Below are positions 1 to 12,258 of a stretch of DNA of 64,000 nucleotides, one piece after another; positions within the stretch are counted from its first letter, which is position 1, and the number at the start of each line of letters is the position of its first letter. A program made the translations under genes and the position numbers. This DNA comes from Parasponia andersonii (taxonomy: Eukaryota > Streptophyta > Magnoliopsida > Rosales > Cannabaceae): positions 92,258 through 156,257 of the forward strand of contig JXTB01000491.1 of the NCBI GenBank assembly GCA_002914805.1. The letters run 5' to 3'. The notes below the pieces were generated by a model. It was not told the origin of the DNA. It saw only the letters and a program-made list of their open reading frames with translations, and did no database searches.

Positions 1-89
1 CGCTTGCTAGCACATATTATATATAGCATGTTGGATCGAAATATTAATTTGAAACAATAATTAATAAATATTCTTCTTCAATTTTGGTA

Positions 90-91
<2 letters not shown>

Positions 92-124
<33 letters not shown>
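92..124. repeat. (AT)n microsatellite
   Basis: Uninterrupted AT dinucleotide run. A second and longer run lies at 609-659. Confidence 0.95.
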
Positions 125-130
<6 letters not shown>

Positions 131-605
131 ATATGTTATATATATCTAGCTAGTAATGAATTTATTATCCTTCAATTTACTTGGTTAAGGTCTTGATTAG
201 TTTTAGGAACCAATCATTAATTATTATTATTATTATCAATTTTGTAAAAGAGATGAAGAACCCTATATTTAGGATTTAGATCCATATTGTAGATGTAGAA
301 AGTAGGATTACTAATAAAATCCATACATATAATTTGTCGTGCAGGGAGAAGAAAAACAAAAAAAAAAAATACGTTAAAGATTTGAGATAAATTAATTAGA
401 TGTTTAATTTCTGATCATCAGCAGATTCTTTCTTTCAGTTCAGGCTTTAAGTAGAGAGGGATGATGACAGTGTTGTATGGATGCCATTGCATCATATCAG
501 AGACAGAAAGAGAGATCAGGTTGCTGGAAGAAACAAAAAGTAGCAAATATATATAATTATTTTGTGGTACGGTACGCATGTAAGTCCTCTGTTAATTTCC
601 TTATG

Positions 606-608
<3 letters not shown>

Positions 609-659
<51 letters not shown>
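609..659. repeat. (TA)n microsatellite
   Basis: About 25 uninterrupted TA units. It lies next to the left, truncated side of the MITE-like copy at 680-892. Confidence 0.95.
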
Positions 660-664
<5 letters not shown>

Positions 665-679
665 ATGAAAATTAATTTG

Positions 680-892
680 GTATGAAAATTAATTTGGCCC
701 GTATATTTTTTTTATTGTAAAATGTAAGAGAGAAAGAGCATTAATGATGTACGTCTTTTCATACATTTCATTATAGATATTGGATCACTATTAAATGGTG
801 ATCCAACGGTTAAAACAAAAATATTAAATGGTGATCCAACGGTTAAAAAAAATACCTATTCATAGGTAAAAGAAAAAAATACTTATTTGATT
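680..892 (-). mobile_element. Truncated MITE-like element, relative of the 45788-46017 copy
   Basis: Read on the plus strand, this stretch matches the reverse complement of the element at 45788-46017. Shared blocks include AGAGCATTAATGAT, ACGTCTTTTCAT and TGGTGATCCAACGG, and the same order of poly-A, TACCTAT and CATAGGTA blocks. The right terminal region (AATACTTATTTGATT) is a diverged form of the other copy's terminal AATACCTACTGGATT. The left terminal repeat is missing. Inside, a block ending in GGTGATCCAACGGTTAAAA is present twice (about 793-815 and 826-849). Confidence 0.6.
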
Positions 893-1118
893 TACAGCCT
901 ATGTATATATATCAAGATTACTACTTCCCTCCTGAAATTATTATATATATGCTCCGTCCGCTACTTCATATACAAAATATCGTCTTTGGACTGTGATTAA
1001 CAAAATATTTGTGTGCATGCATGTATAGGATTTCCTTTAATTACCTTAATTTAGTTTTGTGGTGTGTATATATACATTTATTTCGAATTTGGCAAAAGAT
1101 TTGTTTTCCTAGAGAGGC

Positions 1119-1180
1119 GAACATTCTTTAATCTCCAACTAAGATGAAAGAACATTCTTTAATCTCCAACTAAGATGAAA
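1119..1180. repeat. 31-bp perfect tandem duplication
   Basis: The unit starting GAACATTCTTTAATCTCC at 1119 is repeated exactly from 1150. There is no coding context. Confidence 0.9.
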
Positions 1181-2176
1181 GAATCTATGAATATTTCACA
1201 CACACATAAATATAATAATAAGTTATCAGGGTTACAAAGATGCATTGGGACTGCTTCTCGCTTGTTGCCAGCAAATTAAATTATAAAGGACATGTATGAC
1301 CCAAATCGATCATTATATATGTTCTTCATTACGAACTGATTTCTTATTATCGTTCTCTAATCTAGAAGAAGGAAAATATTTAATATAAGGATGGCTTAGT
1401 TCATTTTATTGTGGCACATATTATGAGGACAATTAATTGAATGCTTATTATTCAAAAGCTTGTAAATAATTTATTATTTAGAGTACTTTATCAACCGAAC
1501 AAATATATAACAAGCGCGATAGGTATTATACCTTTTTCTTCCTTGCAAAAAAAAAAAAAAAAATCACCTTCTCCTAGACTTTATCACATGTATGTATATA
1601 TATGTGTATACATTACAGTGTCAAATGACAAAATGATAATCATTAAGCATACATAATAGATTAATCAATCCTCCTAAAGTTATAATGAGAAATAATGTGA
1701 TGAAATGATTATACCTCTTGCCTCTTGGCTCTTCCATCTCACTTTTTAATTCCGCTTATAATTTGTCTCACCTCTGAAAAAATGAAAAGAAGAGAAAAGA
1801 AAAGAAAATAATAGAAGAAAAGAAAAGAAAAGAAAAGACGAGACAAGAAAAGAAAGAGAGAAAGGGTTTGATGCTTTTAGCCTTTAGGAGGGGTTAAGAC
1901 GGACGGCCCACTTGTGCTTGCGGATCAAAATGGGTATCATCAGCCCAGATGAGTAGTGGGCTTTTCTGGCGCGACTATAGGAACGTAACCACAGTGAAAG
2001 TGAACCCTGAAAAAACAAAACAAAGCGTAGTGAAGTGTGATAATCTGAGTCTGTGCGCGCGCGTCTGACCGTGAAGACAAGACCGGTGAAGGTGAGAAGA
2101 GTTAAAACTGTGTGTGTGTCAGTGGGTGAAGACTGGAGTGAGTGAAGGTGAGAAGGTGTTGAATCTTGAATCCTGA

Positions 2177-5100
2177 ATGGCGTTGACCATTAGCAACCTC
2201 AGGAGTCGTGGCCTGGTCTGGTTGAGAAGGTGGTCGAAGAAGGAGTGGGCAATCGCAATGGGTGTTTTCACCATAACCCTCTTCGCTCTCGCTCTCATCC
2301 CCGACTCTTTTACTGAACCCCTTTACACTCCGTCTCATCCTCTCGATTCCACCGCCGACGTCGTTGACGTGACCTTGTTGCACAAAGCCAAGCCTAGAGG
2401 CGCCCGTACTTGATTCCCTTCCCCCCACCCCCGCCTTCTCATTTTCTTTCCTTTTAAAAGTAACAACATAATAATAAGTTTTTCTTCTTATTACTTTTGC
2501 AGTTTGTTTAGATGGGAGTGTGCCTGCTTATCATTTCCAGAAGGGTTTTGGATCTGGCTCTGCCAATTGGCTTCTTCACATTGAGGTTACTATTATTGTT
2601 ATTTTCAGTTTTTCAATCCTAAATTTTATTTTTACAGAAGGGTTTTTGAGTTGGGTCGATTGAGGGAGGTGTGTTTTTGTTTGTGTACTGTAACTGTAGG
2701 GTGGAGGTTGGTGCAATTCTGTGGCCTCCTGTTCTTTGCGTAAGAAGACGGCATTAGGTTCTTCCAACTACATGGAACCTCGTGTTCGCTTTTCTGGGAT
2801 TTTAAGCGCTGACCCTTCTCAAAATCCTGGTTCTTAAACTTTTCTAACCTACCCACTATTTCATCATCTCTTAGCTCACTGTTTTGTTTCTATTGCTCTT
2901 TGTATTGTTTTTGTTTGGATTTTAAGTCCTACTTTTAAGTGAGTTTGACTTAAAACATTGTTAAAGAGACGACTCTTTTTGTTTCTGTTTATCTTGTAGA
3001 TTTCTTTAATTGGAATAAGGTCAAGATACGATATTGTGACGGTGCATCTTTTGCTGGCCACAGTGATAATGAGCTGAAAGTATGTTTTGGGTTTATTCAT
3101 TGTTTCTTTTTGTTTTATTTTTTTTTATCACGTTTGGTGGAAGATAAATATTTAGTCTCGTTCATACCATACTAGTGCTGTCTCTTTTTTTCTTTTTTGT
3201 AGCGTAGACTGGAGATGAACTTTTCTTTAGAGGCCAGCTTATCTGGGAAGTAGTTATGGATGAACTCTTATCACTTGGCTTGTCTAGAGCAAAACAGGTA
3301 TTTCCTCGGTATAAATTGTCAGTGATTTGTAATAGCATCTAAATGTTAATGCCCAAAAAGGAGCAGGTTCTTAATTTTGTTATGCAAGTATTTTTCTTTT
3401 CAAGTTACAAGTATTCTGCTTTCATTTTTAAGTTAAACCAATTTTCTTTCCCCCTAATATATGTGACATCTCGTTTTAGGCTCTTCTTTCCGGATGTTCT
3501 GCTGGTGGGTTGGCAACTCTTATACACTGTGATGACTTTCACAAACTTCTCCCAGAAGTTGGAACTGTGAAGTGTCTTGCCGATGCAGGTTTTTTCCTTA
3601 ATGAGTATGTTTTATATACGTCTGTACCTTGTGCACCAACTTTATTAGCTTATTGATTGAGCAAAAAGTTATATTCTTTTATTTGAATTCAGATCGTAAA
3701 GTATGTGAATCATGTTTTCGTATAAAATCTCTTCTAGTTATGATTTTTGGGGTTGTGCCTTATTTGATTTTTCATGTTTATTTTACCTTGGGAAAAAGAG
3801 TTAACATAACAGATTACTCATTTGAACTGTTTTTTTTATTAGAAACATTGAAAATCTTATTGTACTAGAGATTTTTCCGATCGGGCTACAGGATGAATTG
3901 CATGCTTAAGATTGTAATATATGCATTATTAATAAAGGCCCTTTTTTTTTCCTCACCCAATTTATCCTCTCTCCTCTAAGTATAACATTATGGAAATACT
4001 CATTTGAGCCACATCCCGTTTCCTCTATTTCAGGAAAGACGTTCTTGGTAATCTTACCATGAGATCTTTTTATCATGATGTCCTTACCCTTCAGGTTATG
4101 CTCTAATTTTTCTTAGTAATAACTAATACCTTTACATTATTGCTATTTTTTGGCTAGTTGTTACTCATCCCTGATTTATGTACTGTTTTTATCCTCTTTG
4201 TTGCATTCTTGAGTTTATCTAATCTAGATGGTCTATGTGATAAAAATGTTTGGGGAGGCCACATCAGAAGTGCCTTTATTCACACTAGTGTCTAGCCAAA
4301 AGTTATTACTTAGTTTTCTTTTCACACTTCCCCCCATAGAAAAAGGCTTTATGAACTAAAAGGGAATTGGTAAAACATTCTGATTCATCTTGCTTATCAT
4401 ATCAAAATCATTTTTCAGGGTGTAGCCAAAAGTTTGCCCAAGGAATGTGTTGCAATGCCAGAACCATCAGAGGCAGGTTCTGTTTTCCTTTGTGGTTATC
4501 ATTTCATGTATCATTTGAGATGTAGTTCTCATATTGCTTCCCAATCTTGACTTCTATTACTTGTTTTGCAATGGCAGTGTCTTTTTCCTCATCAAATTAT
4601 CAAGAACATAAACACACCAGTGTTCCTTGTCAACCCAGCTTATGATTTTTGGCAGGTAATTGTCCTCAGAATCCAAACTTCTTTTAAAATCATGGATTTT
4701 AATTCTTCATGGGTTTCATTCTTTTACTAATTGGGTTATCATCAGATACAACATATCCTTATACCAGATTCATCAGATCCTCATGGCTACTGGCAGAAAT
4801 GCAGGCGAAACATCCATAATTGCAGTCCTAGCCAGATTGAAATACTACACGGTAATTGCTGAACCCCCACCATTGTGATCCAGTAAATTACATTCATATT
4901 ACTGCTGCCTGTGCATAAGTCATTTGTGATACGGGCAAGCAATTTTATGAACCCACTATTGTAGGGCTACAATCTCAAAGATCTCATGGTTGGTAATCGA
5001 TAAAAGTGGTTGATTACAATTCAGAAAATTCGACAGTAGATATTTTACGGATTATCGACTAGCATAATTAGTGGTTCGTGAGTTGTTTACATCTAAACAG

Positions 5101-5811
5101 AACGTAGATATTTAAGTAAAATTCTTTGCAAGAAGTCATCGGATTATATTCCTAAGTAATCTCAGCTTGTGATCGGTCCTTCAACTTAACATTTGGCGGG
5201 ATTTGAGTTTATTCTGTTCAATAATGGAGGTGGGCCACTTAAAAAATTTACTTGTTCCATGCAGGTTTCAGAGATTCTCTGCTCAGGGCACTGAGTGATT
5301 TCCAAAGAAATAAGGATGGGGGTGTGTTTATAAATTCCTGCTTTGCTCATTGCCAGACATGGATGGCTGAGACATGGCATTCAGCTAGTTCTCCTAGAAT
5401 AAACATTAAGGTGAGGAAAGGATTTCACTCTGTTCTGTTTCTTGGAAATCAGATGGAGCTTACAAGTGCTTTATTGGCTCTACAATTTTCTTGTTTGTTT
5501 TAGCGTTCGGTTGTTCCTCCTTTTACGAATGTTTGTTAGTGTACAGTGTACATGGATCCTGGAGGAATGAATTGTTCTTGGTGAAACTTGTAATAGAAGT
5601 TTAAAGCTTATAGGCTTTTTGTCCTTCTGTCCTCTCTTTATTTGGCTTCTTACCTACTGCTAAATTGCTAATCTACCATTGAATTTTATTGCTGTCGGAA
5701 CAGACCATTGCAGAATCTGTTGGTGACTGGTACTTCAACCGGAGAGTGGTGAAGCAAGTTGATTGTCCATATCCATGTAATCCCACCTGTATTCATATGG
5801 ATTTCCCATGA
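2177..5811 (+). CDS. PAE: Pectin acetylesterase (CE13/Notum family), 12 exons
   Basis: This gene encodes a carbohydrate esterase that removes acetyl groups from pectin in the secretory pathway and cell wall. Exons: 2177-2405, 2503-2585, 2700-2829, 3000-3079, 3208-3297, 3480-3604, 4034-4094, 4419-4472, 4578-4655, 4746-4851, 5265-5410 and 5704-5811, together 429 aa plus stop. Residues 24-43 are a hydrophobic signal-anchor-like segment after a basic N-terminus. The family block HIEGGGWCNS is at 102-111. The nucleophile motif GCSAGG places Ser211. Asp307 in VNPAYDFW and His374 in [10 protein letters not shown] fit the other triad residues. Conserved cysteines occur throughout. Eleven introns fit well; the one after 4472 needs a GC donor (GAG|GCAGGT). 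The assignment to the family is firm. The exact paralogue (PAE4/5 type, by neighbourhood) is inferred. Confidence 0.93.
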
Positions 5812-7978
5812 ACTTTATGGAAGTTGAGTACAGTTGTCATTCTAAGTGTGGAAAATGCTTCTCTTTTGGATCCGCAACTTGACCCTGGTCCCTGAATGTG
5901 GAGAACTGTGGGCGGGTGTTAAAATTCCGTCTATACTCTGGCGTAAATTTCCTTTCATTATTCTTTAATTTGTTAATTTAGGTTGTGTACTCCATATTAT
6001 ATATAGCGGACTTAAGACATTAGTCCATTGAAAAGATCTGTGGTACTAAGACCTAGGGATGTCACTTCCTCCAATCTTTGTACATGTTTCTGTTGGACGA
6101 AGGTTTTGAAGCCCATATGGGGTTTCATATATTTGCCGGCCTAGGTGGCTAGATCTACCAAGTTGGCTCATCCAAAAGTCCCCTTGTACTTTCTGTCTTT
6201 CTTAGTCAACACCTTCAGTCGTTAACTTTTATGTTTCTCGTGAAATGTAGTGAGAATTTGAGATCGTGAAAATTTGTTTGCTGGGCAGGAAATCTTCTGG
6301 CCACATCTTTGATTCATCCCTCTTCATTTCCACGTTATTAAGACTAAAAGAACTAATCATATGCTTGGTTCAGGTGAAGTCAGCCCCAGAAGTTTCTGAC
6401 TTTCAGGCTTTTTTTCAAGAACATGGGGAACATGTGCTTTCTTTTGTATATATTTCGTCATTCAAAACCATCAAAATCAAGTGATGGATCTTCTAGCAGG
6501 AGTTCTTAATGGAACGTGTTTTAACTCCGAAATATTGAAATCAACTTATACCTGAAAATGGAAATAGAGGGGATGACTAGTCGAACTAAAATTATGAACT
6601 TGCGACCGTTTTTTTTAACTCGACTCTCACGTTATTAACCCAGACATTTTGAACATTTTTAATATTAGTTTCAATCATCACCTGATGTTGAAACAGTAGC
6701 AGCTCACCGAATTCTATGTGTGATACTTGAACGTAATATAAAAACCTACAACTAAACCTACAACTATGTAAAGACTAATCAAAGGAGTTAACTTACTAAA
6801 CTCGAGTCTCTTTCTTATTTTGTATATCTGGTTCGTTTGTTTGTGTTAAATACTATAATATACATTAAATGACACACAAATAAAGTCCAAATTCTTTTAT
6901 CTAGTAACAAAACAACTGGTGCTTCTTTCTCCTAACTTGACTACCATTTCCGAATTCTCCGTTTGTTTCTTACTTGTCATTATCTGTTTTAATATTTGGA
7001 AGCAGCCATTCAAGATATTGAAAATCGGAAAAATTCACAATTGGTTGACTTTTCATTTCTATTTTTTACTCCCCCTTGTATTGGAGACGGTGGATTCAAA
7101 AAGTCTAAGCTCTTCAACAATTAATAAAATAGAAGAGAACGTGGATGGACTAATGTATCTAAACTATAACAAATAAACGCGTCAAGAGATTAAGGACAAA
7201 TGATGGCATTACTTGACTATCACCATCATCTCCAACTGCACCCCCTTATCAAAGTTCAGCGTATTCATCTCACGTATTATTAGTTTTTTTTTTTCTCTAA
7301 ATTGAAATTTCGTATTTTTAGTGTAGACAGTACATCTTGAAACGTGTTTGAGCTACGAAAGCCCCCTTCATTTGATACCTACCCATAAAACGACATGTTT
7401 TCGGCGTAAGACCCCACTTAGAGGAGCCTAAAAATTAACCCAATATCCTCCTCTTACGTCCTTAGAATGGCTAAAAAAATATAGGGACAAAAGCAAAAGA
7501 TAGGCGTTTCTAGTTTTCTAGATGTGATAAAGGGAAAAAAGGGGGGAAAAAAAAAGGAGAACGTAGAGTAAACTTTTAAATGTTTGACCCTTCAAGATGG
7601 AGATCACGAATTTAACCAAAAAGATTGGATATTCATCACCAACTCCATTTAGAAGTAGCAAGATTCTTGGTTTTGGTTTCAAAATCTTAATAATGAAAGG
7701 GACAAAATATATATATATATATATAAAAAATCACTTGGCTGAATGGGACCATGAGAGAGTACTATCTTATTCTGACATTTCATTTTCAACTTCTTTACAA
7801 GTTTTACTCCATTAATTAATTAACTCCCAATAAAGATAGTTCCCCTAGTGCCCAACTTGTATTTTTTACCGAGATGACAAAAAAAAATGGGGAAGGAAGA
7901 GTGAGATCAAGCACAAAAAAATGTTCAACCTTTGGTGGACTTTTAATACTTTAAATCTATTTTCTCATATTCGTGTAT
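5812..7978. other. Convergent intergenic region between PAE and the PP2C gene
   Basis: The two flanking genes end towards each other, so both 3' UTRs must lie here. No other conserved coding signal was seen. The DNA is AT-rich, with an (AT)n tract near 7710 inside a chance ORF. Confidence 0.55.
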
Positions 7979-10697
7979 TTACAGAGATGAACGCCATATT
8001 CTTCCCTCCAAAGAAATAACAATGATGGAAATGTCGTCATGGTAACGCCGGCGTTCTCCTTGTGGAATATCAAGTAATTCATGGAAGTCCATTCCTGCAA
8101 TTGTCCACCATTTTGTACACATTATATTTCTATTCACGTCATTTATATTAAGGCCAAACGAAAATAAAATAAGGGGAAGCCTTACCTGCTTTCCTTGCTG
8201 CTCTAAACAAGACTTCTTCAACCAAATGTTGAGCAGGATCTCCCTCAGGAAACGAAGCAATGAACAGTTCAACTTCAGAAATTGCCTCTTCATTGGTAAA
8301 GTACTGGTATAGCCCATCAGAAGACAGTATCAAAAATTTGTCTCTTGAGCTTAGTCTGTGGTGGTAAACTGAGGGTAGACATGTTATGTAGGAGCAGCTC
8401 CCAACATAGTCAATTCTGAACATCTCAAGCAGCGCATTGTTCCACTTTGGCTGCAAACAAACAGACAAACAAATATTTGATTGTTATACAAAGATTGTCA
8501 CGTAAAACTGTGTAAACCCTTTGTATGATAATCTGTAGGTCCAAAGTTTGACATATTAATAAGTCATTGGTTAAAGCCCAATGGTGATACATTGTATTAG
8601 TATTGCAATCAATTGAACAATCTAGTCCCTCAAAGATACATCGTGGTCCCTAAATATGTATATGTGCCATATTTTGAATCTAGTACCATAAAAAATAACA
8701 AGTAAACAGGTCTAATTATCTCACTAACTGAACTGCTTTTATCTGAAAGAAACTTGGCATAAACTTCCGTAGTCTTCAATTTTGAGTATAGTCATTGTCA
8801 CTAAGATTACCTGTTTGAGAAAGCCGGCGCCAAAAGCCCGAGTGACCTTCAAATAACCTTTCACTCTGTCATTCATTACTGCAGAAGCATCGTCTGGATG
8901 CTCATTCTTAATTCTCTCGACTTCCTGAAAATTGAGAAGGGCGTCTAAGTTAGAAGTTTAGTCCTAAAACTGAAACCATTTAAAAATAGAGAAGTCAAAT
9001 CATGAACAATCCCATTCCCGATTAGAATGAATTTGTTTGTTCAACAAAGTTACCTCTGCCACGTATGTACTATGATCCATGGTGAGCTGAAGAGGAGTTA
9101 AGTTGGATAATTCGTATTCATTAGCATCAGCATTCGATTGCTCAAGTTCTTGAAGTGTCTCTTCATTGATGGGATCCAACTCCCTGCATTCTCTCCCAAT
9201 TCCAAGATCAGGCTCAGCCTTCTGAGCCAAAACCGCTCGGCTATCCCCAACGTTCATCAAGTAAACATCCTCTCCTTTCATCAACATCACCAAAACACAT
9301 GAACCCATCAAAGCCAACTCAGGATTCTCCATTACCACCTTATCTGCAATATCCAAATATGCATCTTCCGTCTTCCTCAAAGCTTGAGAAAGAGCTCTTA
9401 GAACATCGGAATGGTTAAAACCCGCCGCTCCATTAGGCCCCGGACGGTTGAAATTCTCTTTCAACTTCCTATCAAGTTCTAGTCTCTCCCTGTTCCACTC
9501 CCACTTCCACCTCCTTTGACTCTCCTCCCACTTCTTCGCCGCCACTTTACTCCGATTCGTCCTCCGACTCTTGCCCTGCCTTTTTCTTTTCAAATTAGTA
9601 TCCGAATCTGTATCTTCTTCTTTTCCTAATGGACAATTTCCCTTATTAACTCCATCAACCACCGGATTATTCATCTGGGGTTGTTCGGTTTCCTCCAAAG
9701 AACATGCCAACTCCTCCGAATTCGCTGCGGTTTCAAATTTGTCATTCCACAATAAGCCCTTGAGTTCCTTATGTACAGCAGGATAGAGATTAGAAAGCAG
9801 ATAGTCAGGGGCATCAGGACCATTAAAACCATCATAAATTCCTACAAAAACCCAACCATGTTCCTCGGATATCACTATGTGGACTCGATCCTCACCCGCT
9901 TTCCCTTGTGCCCATTGAAGATTCTGACTTTTTAGAAAAAAATCTCCATCATCATCATCATCATCATTGGAGCTGACATGGCTGCTCATATTAATACTAC
10001 TCACAGCTGCTACATTCTTAATAGTACTATTCTTCTCCGAATCCGATTCTTTAACAGAGACAACCCCTTTAATCGGAGCTACAATGGACTTGTGCCCACG
10101 AGAAATGGTACCCGAAATTGCTCTCTTAAGAATCTTAATCAAGCTCCTCTTTCTTTTGAGTTTAGACGAAACCTCATCGAACTCACCCTGAGAAAAGCTC
10201 GCCTCCAGCCTATCATCATCACACAGCTTCTTCTCAATCGGACCCGAATACGACCCGCGATCAATCGGGCCCGACGCGAACCCACGCTCTATCGGGCCCG
10301 ACAAGAAGCCTCGCTCGATTGGACCCGACCCGGGAGCTCCCTGGAACGAGAGGCGTGGAACCGGTTGCAGGGGAATCGAAGCGAAGAGAGTTGAGCTCTC
10401 GAAGGAAGCAGCCCTCTCGAAACCAGAGGAGAAGGAATACATGTCAATGAGAGAGGTGGAGAGGGGAGTGAAGGTGTTGGCGCTCACGGAGGCGCCGGAG
10501 ATTGCTCGGAACGTCGTCGTTTCCGGGTTGTTGTCGTCTTCCTCGGAGAGGCGAGATGGGTCTGGTCTGATATAGCAGAAGGAGTGGCCCAACCCTTCGT
10601 CAAGTGGGTTTGAGATAACAACGGCGATGTCGTGCCGCCGGGATATTTCTCCGGCGCCTGCGAAGCATCGACCGAGCTTTCCTGCTCCGTTACCCAT
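7979..10697 (-). CDS. PLL2: POLTERGEIST-like protein phosphatase 2C (PLL2/PLL3 type)
   Basis: This is a Mg/Mn-dependent Ser/Thr phosphatase of the POL/PLL clade. Exons in coding order: 9054-10697, 8811-8924, 8186-8450 and 7979-8094, giving 712 aa. The start [11 protein letters not shown] has Gly2 for myristoylation and Cys11 for possible palmitoylation, matching the known membrane association of POL and PLL1. N-terminal clade signatures [14 protein letters not shown] (32-45), [10 protein letters not shown] and [10 protein letters not shown] are followed by four SGPI(E/D) repeats at 124-156. The catalytic domain runs from about 258 to the end, with DGFNG at 289-293 in place of the usual DGHGG, then [26 protein letters not shown] and [12 protein letters not shown] basic, Trp-rich insertion lies before [11 protein letters not shown]. 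Clade membership is clear. The PLL2/3 label rests on the neighbouring genes. Confidence 0.93.
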
Positions 10698-11232
10698 TGA
10701 AAAAAAAAAAAGGTAAATGAATGATTTGAGCTGAAAACTTAAATTTGATTGATATCATAACATGAAAATAAGAATCTGATTTGGGTTTGACATTTGGAAT
10801 TGTGTAATGTATGCAATATGCATGTATGTTTGTTTGTTGTTAAATAAATTAAAAAAAAATATTCGTTTGAAAAAACAAAATGCGTTAATTAGGTGCTTTC
10901 ATTATAGTATTTATGCTTTAATGGAGGAGTTGACTTTGAGAGATGAGTGGTGTATTTAAGCAAAAAAGCGCGTGATGTCTGAACAATTGAAACTTGAAAG
11001 TATAACTTCGTTTATAAATCTAAATTATATAATGCGGGCATCCAAAAGTCAAACCTCCTAAAGCTAATGAATAATTACCGAAGCAAAACTCATGCACTAG
11101 TTTAGCTGGCAATTGCCATTATATTAATACCATTTTTTTTTTCTTTTTGTGTGTGTAAATGTATATTGCCATTAATTCGTCGCATGAAGTTAATCATGTA
11201 AAAATATCCGAGTTTTAATTTTTCAGTCTAAA

Positions 11233-11915
11233 AGATTCTTACTTTTGAAGGTCTAAAAAATAATATTTTTATTTTTAAATTTTCACCAAATAATATTCTC
11301 ACTTTTGAATTTTACAAATTAATATTTTGATATTTACAATTTTTACAAATTAATACTCTCAATTTTTGTTTTCTTTGTATATTTATAATATAATGAGCCA
11401 ATTAAAAGATGCGAATATTTCTCATTAATTTAGTAAAAATATTTAGATATTAGTATATTATCGGAAATTATTTTATAACTATTTTTTTTGTTAATTGTTA
11501 AAAAAATACATTTTTTTACCTTTCATGTTTCTTTTTTTTTTTTTTTTACAATTAACTATTTTTACTTCTCGTTCTAATTTTTTTTTTACTTTTTTTAAAA
11601 AACGAAAAATGAAGTAAGCTAACTACAAATATTTTTTCATAAATTTTTTTAATGTTTAATAAGTTTTAATTAAATTGATGATGGCTACTACCATCTTTTT
11701 ATTATTAAAATCAATTACTTGGGCATTAAGGTTATAAATTTATATGAATTTTAAATATTAGGGTATTAATTTATAAGAATTTTAATTGTCGTGTTATTAA
11801 TTTGTAGAGTCAAAAATGAAGGTATTATTTTGCAGAAATTCAAAAGTGAAAGTATTATTTTATAAAAATTTAAAAATAATGTTATTATTTTGCAGACATT
11901 CAAAAGTTAAGATTT
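11233..11915. mobile_element. Long terminal-inverted-repeat element (MITE-like, non-autonomous)
   Basis: The left arm (about 11233-11365) and the reverse complement of the right arm (about 11750-11915) align over more than 120 bp with interruptions. Shared blocks include ACTTTTGAA followed by AAATAATA, then ATTTTTAAATTTT, then TCACTTTTGAATTT. The arms are built from degenerate 45-50-bp subrepeats. The core is AT-rich with poly-T and has no ORF. No target duplication was identified, and the superfamily is unknown. Confidence 0.5.
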
Positions 11916-11993
11916 TTTTTATAGAAAAGTTACAACTCATGATATTTTAATGTTATTATCCCCATTTCATATATAAAATGCACTTTGTGTTAC

Positions 11994-12057
11994 TAGATAA
12001 TTATAATCACAGATTGGCCTGTGCGAAACTACTCCGTTTGTTGATTATAATTATCTA
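11994..12057. repeat. Perfect 16-bp inverted repeat with 32-nt loop
   Basis: TAGATAATTATAATCA at 11994-12009 is exactly complementary to 12042-12057. The loop is less AT-rich than its surroundings. It could be a small fold-back element remnant. There is no poly-T run that would mark it as a plant gene terminator. Confidence 0.7.
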
Positions 12058-12173
12058 ATAATAAATTGTCTTCTTATGTGATGCTGAGCACTACTAATGC
12101 CTCATAATATTGCTCAAATTTTAATTATTTATTTTTCAGACTTCAATGACTTTTTAATCAAAGATACTAAAAG

Positions 12174-12258
12174 TCACATTATACTATCAGAGTTGAGTTG
12201 ATACGTGCGTATAAATATTGACATTACACTATTAGAGTTGATACGTGCGTGTAAATTT
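12174..12258. repeat. Imperfect direct duplication of about 40-46 bp
   Basis: Two adjacent copies share ACATTA-ACTAT-AGAGTTGA and GATACGTGCGT-TAAAT. The first copy carries an extra GAGTT. Confidence 0.7.

Larger units (their letters stand above)
1..2176. other. Gene-free upstream region of the pectin acetylesterase gene
   Basis: No coding exon could be supported here. It holds (TA)n tracts at 92-124 and 609-659, a truncated MITE-like copy at about 680-892, a 31-bp perfect tandem duplication at 1119-1180, and a purine-rich GAAAA tract at about 1780-1865. Just upstream of the gene, at about 1905-1965, there are several GGCCCA/AGCCCA/TGGGCT elements resembling plant site II promoter motifs. The promoter and 5' UTR of the downstream gene therefore probably lie in 1900-2176. 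Short ORFs here are low-complexity chance ORFs. Confidence 0.6.

Noticed and set aside
477-668. 63-aa ORF rich in YIYIYI
   Set aside because: Translation of a (TA)n microsatellite; not a gene.
9571-10394. Plus-strand ORFs opposite the PLL first exon
   Set aside because: They are antisense shadows of a long, well-supported coding exon and lack family similarity.
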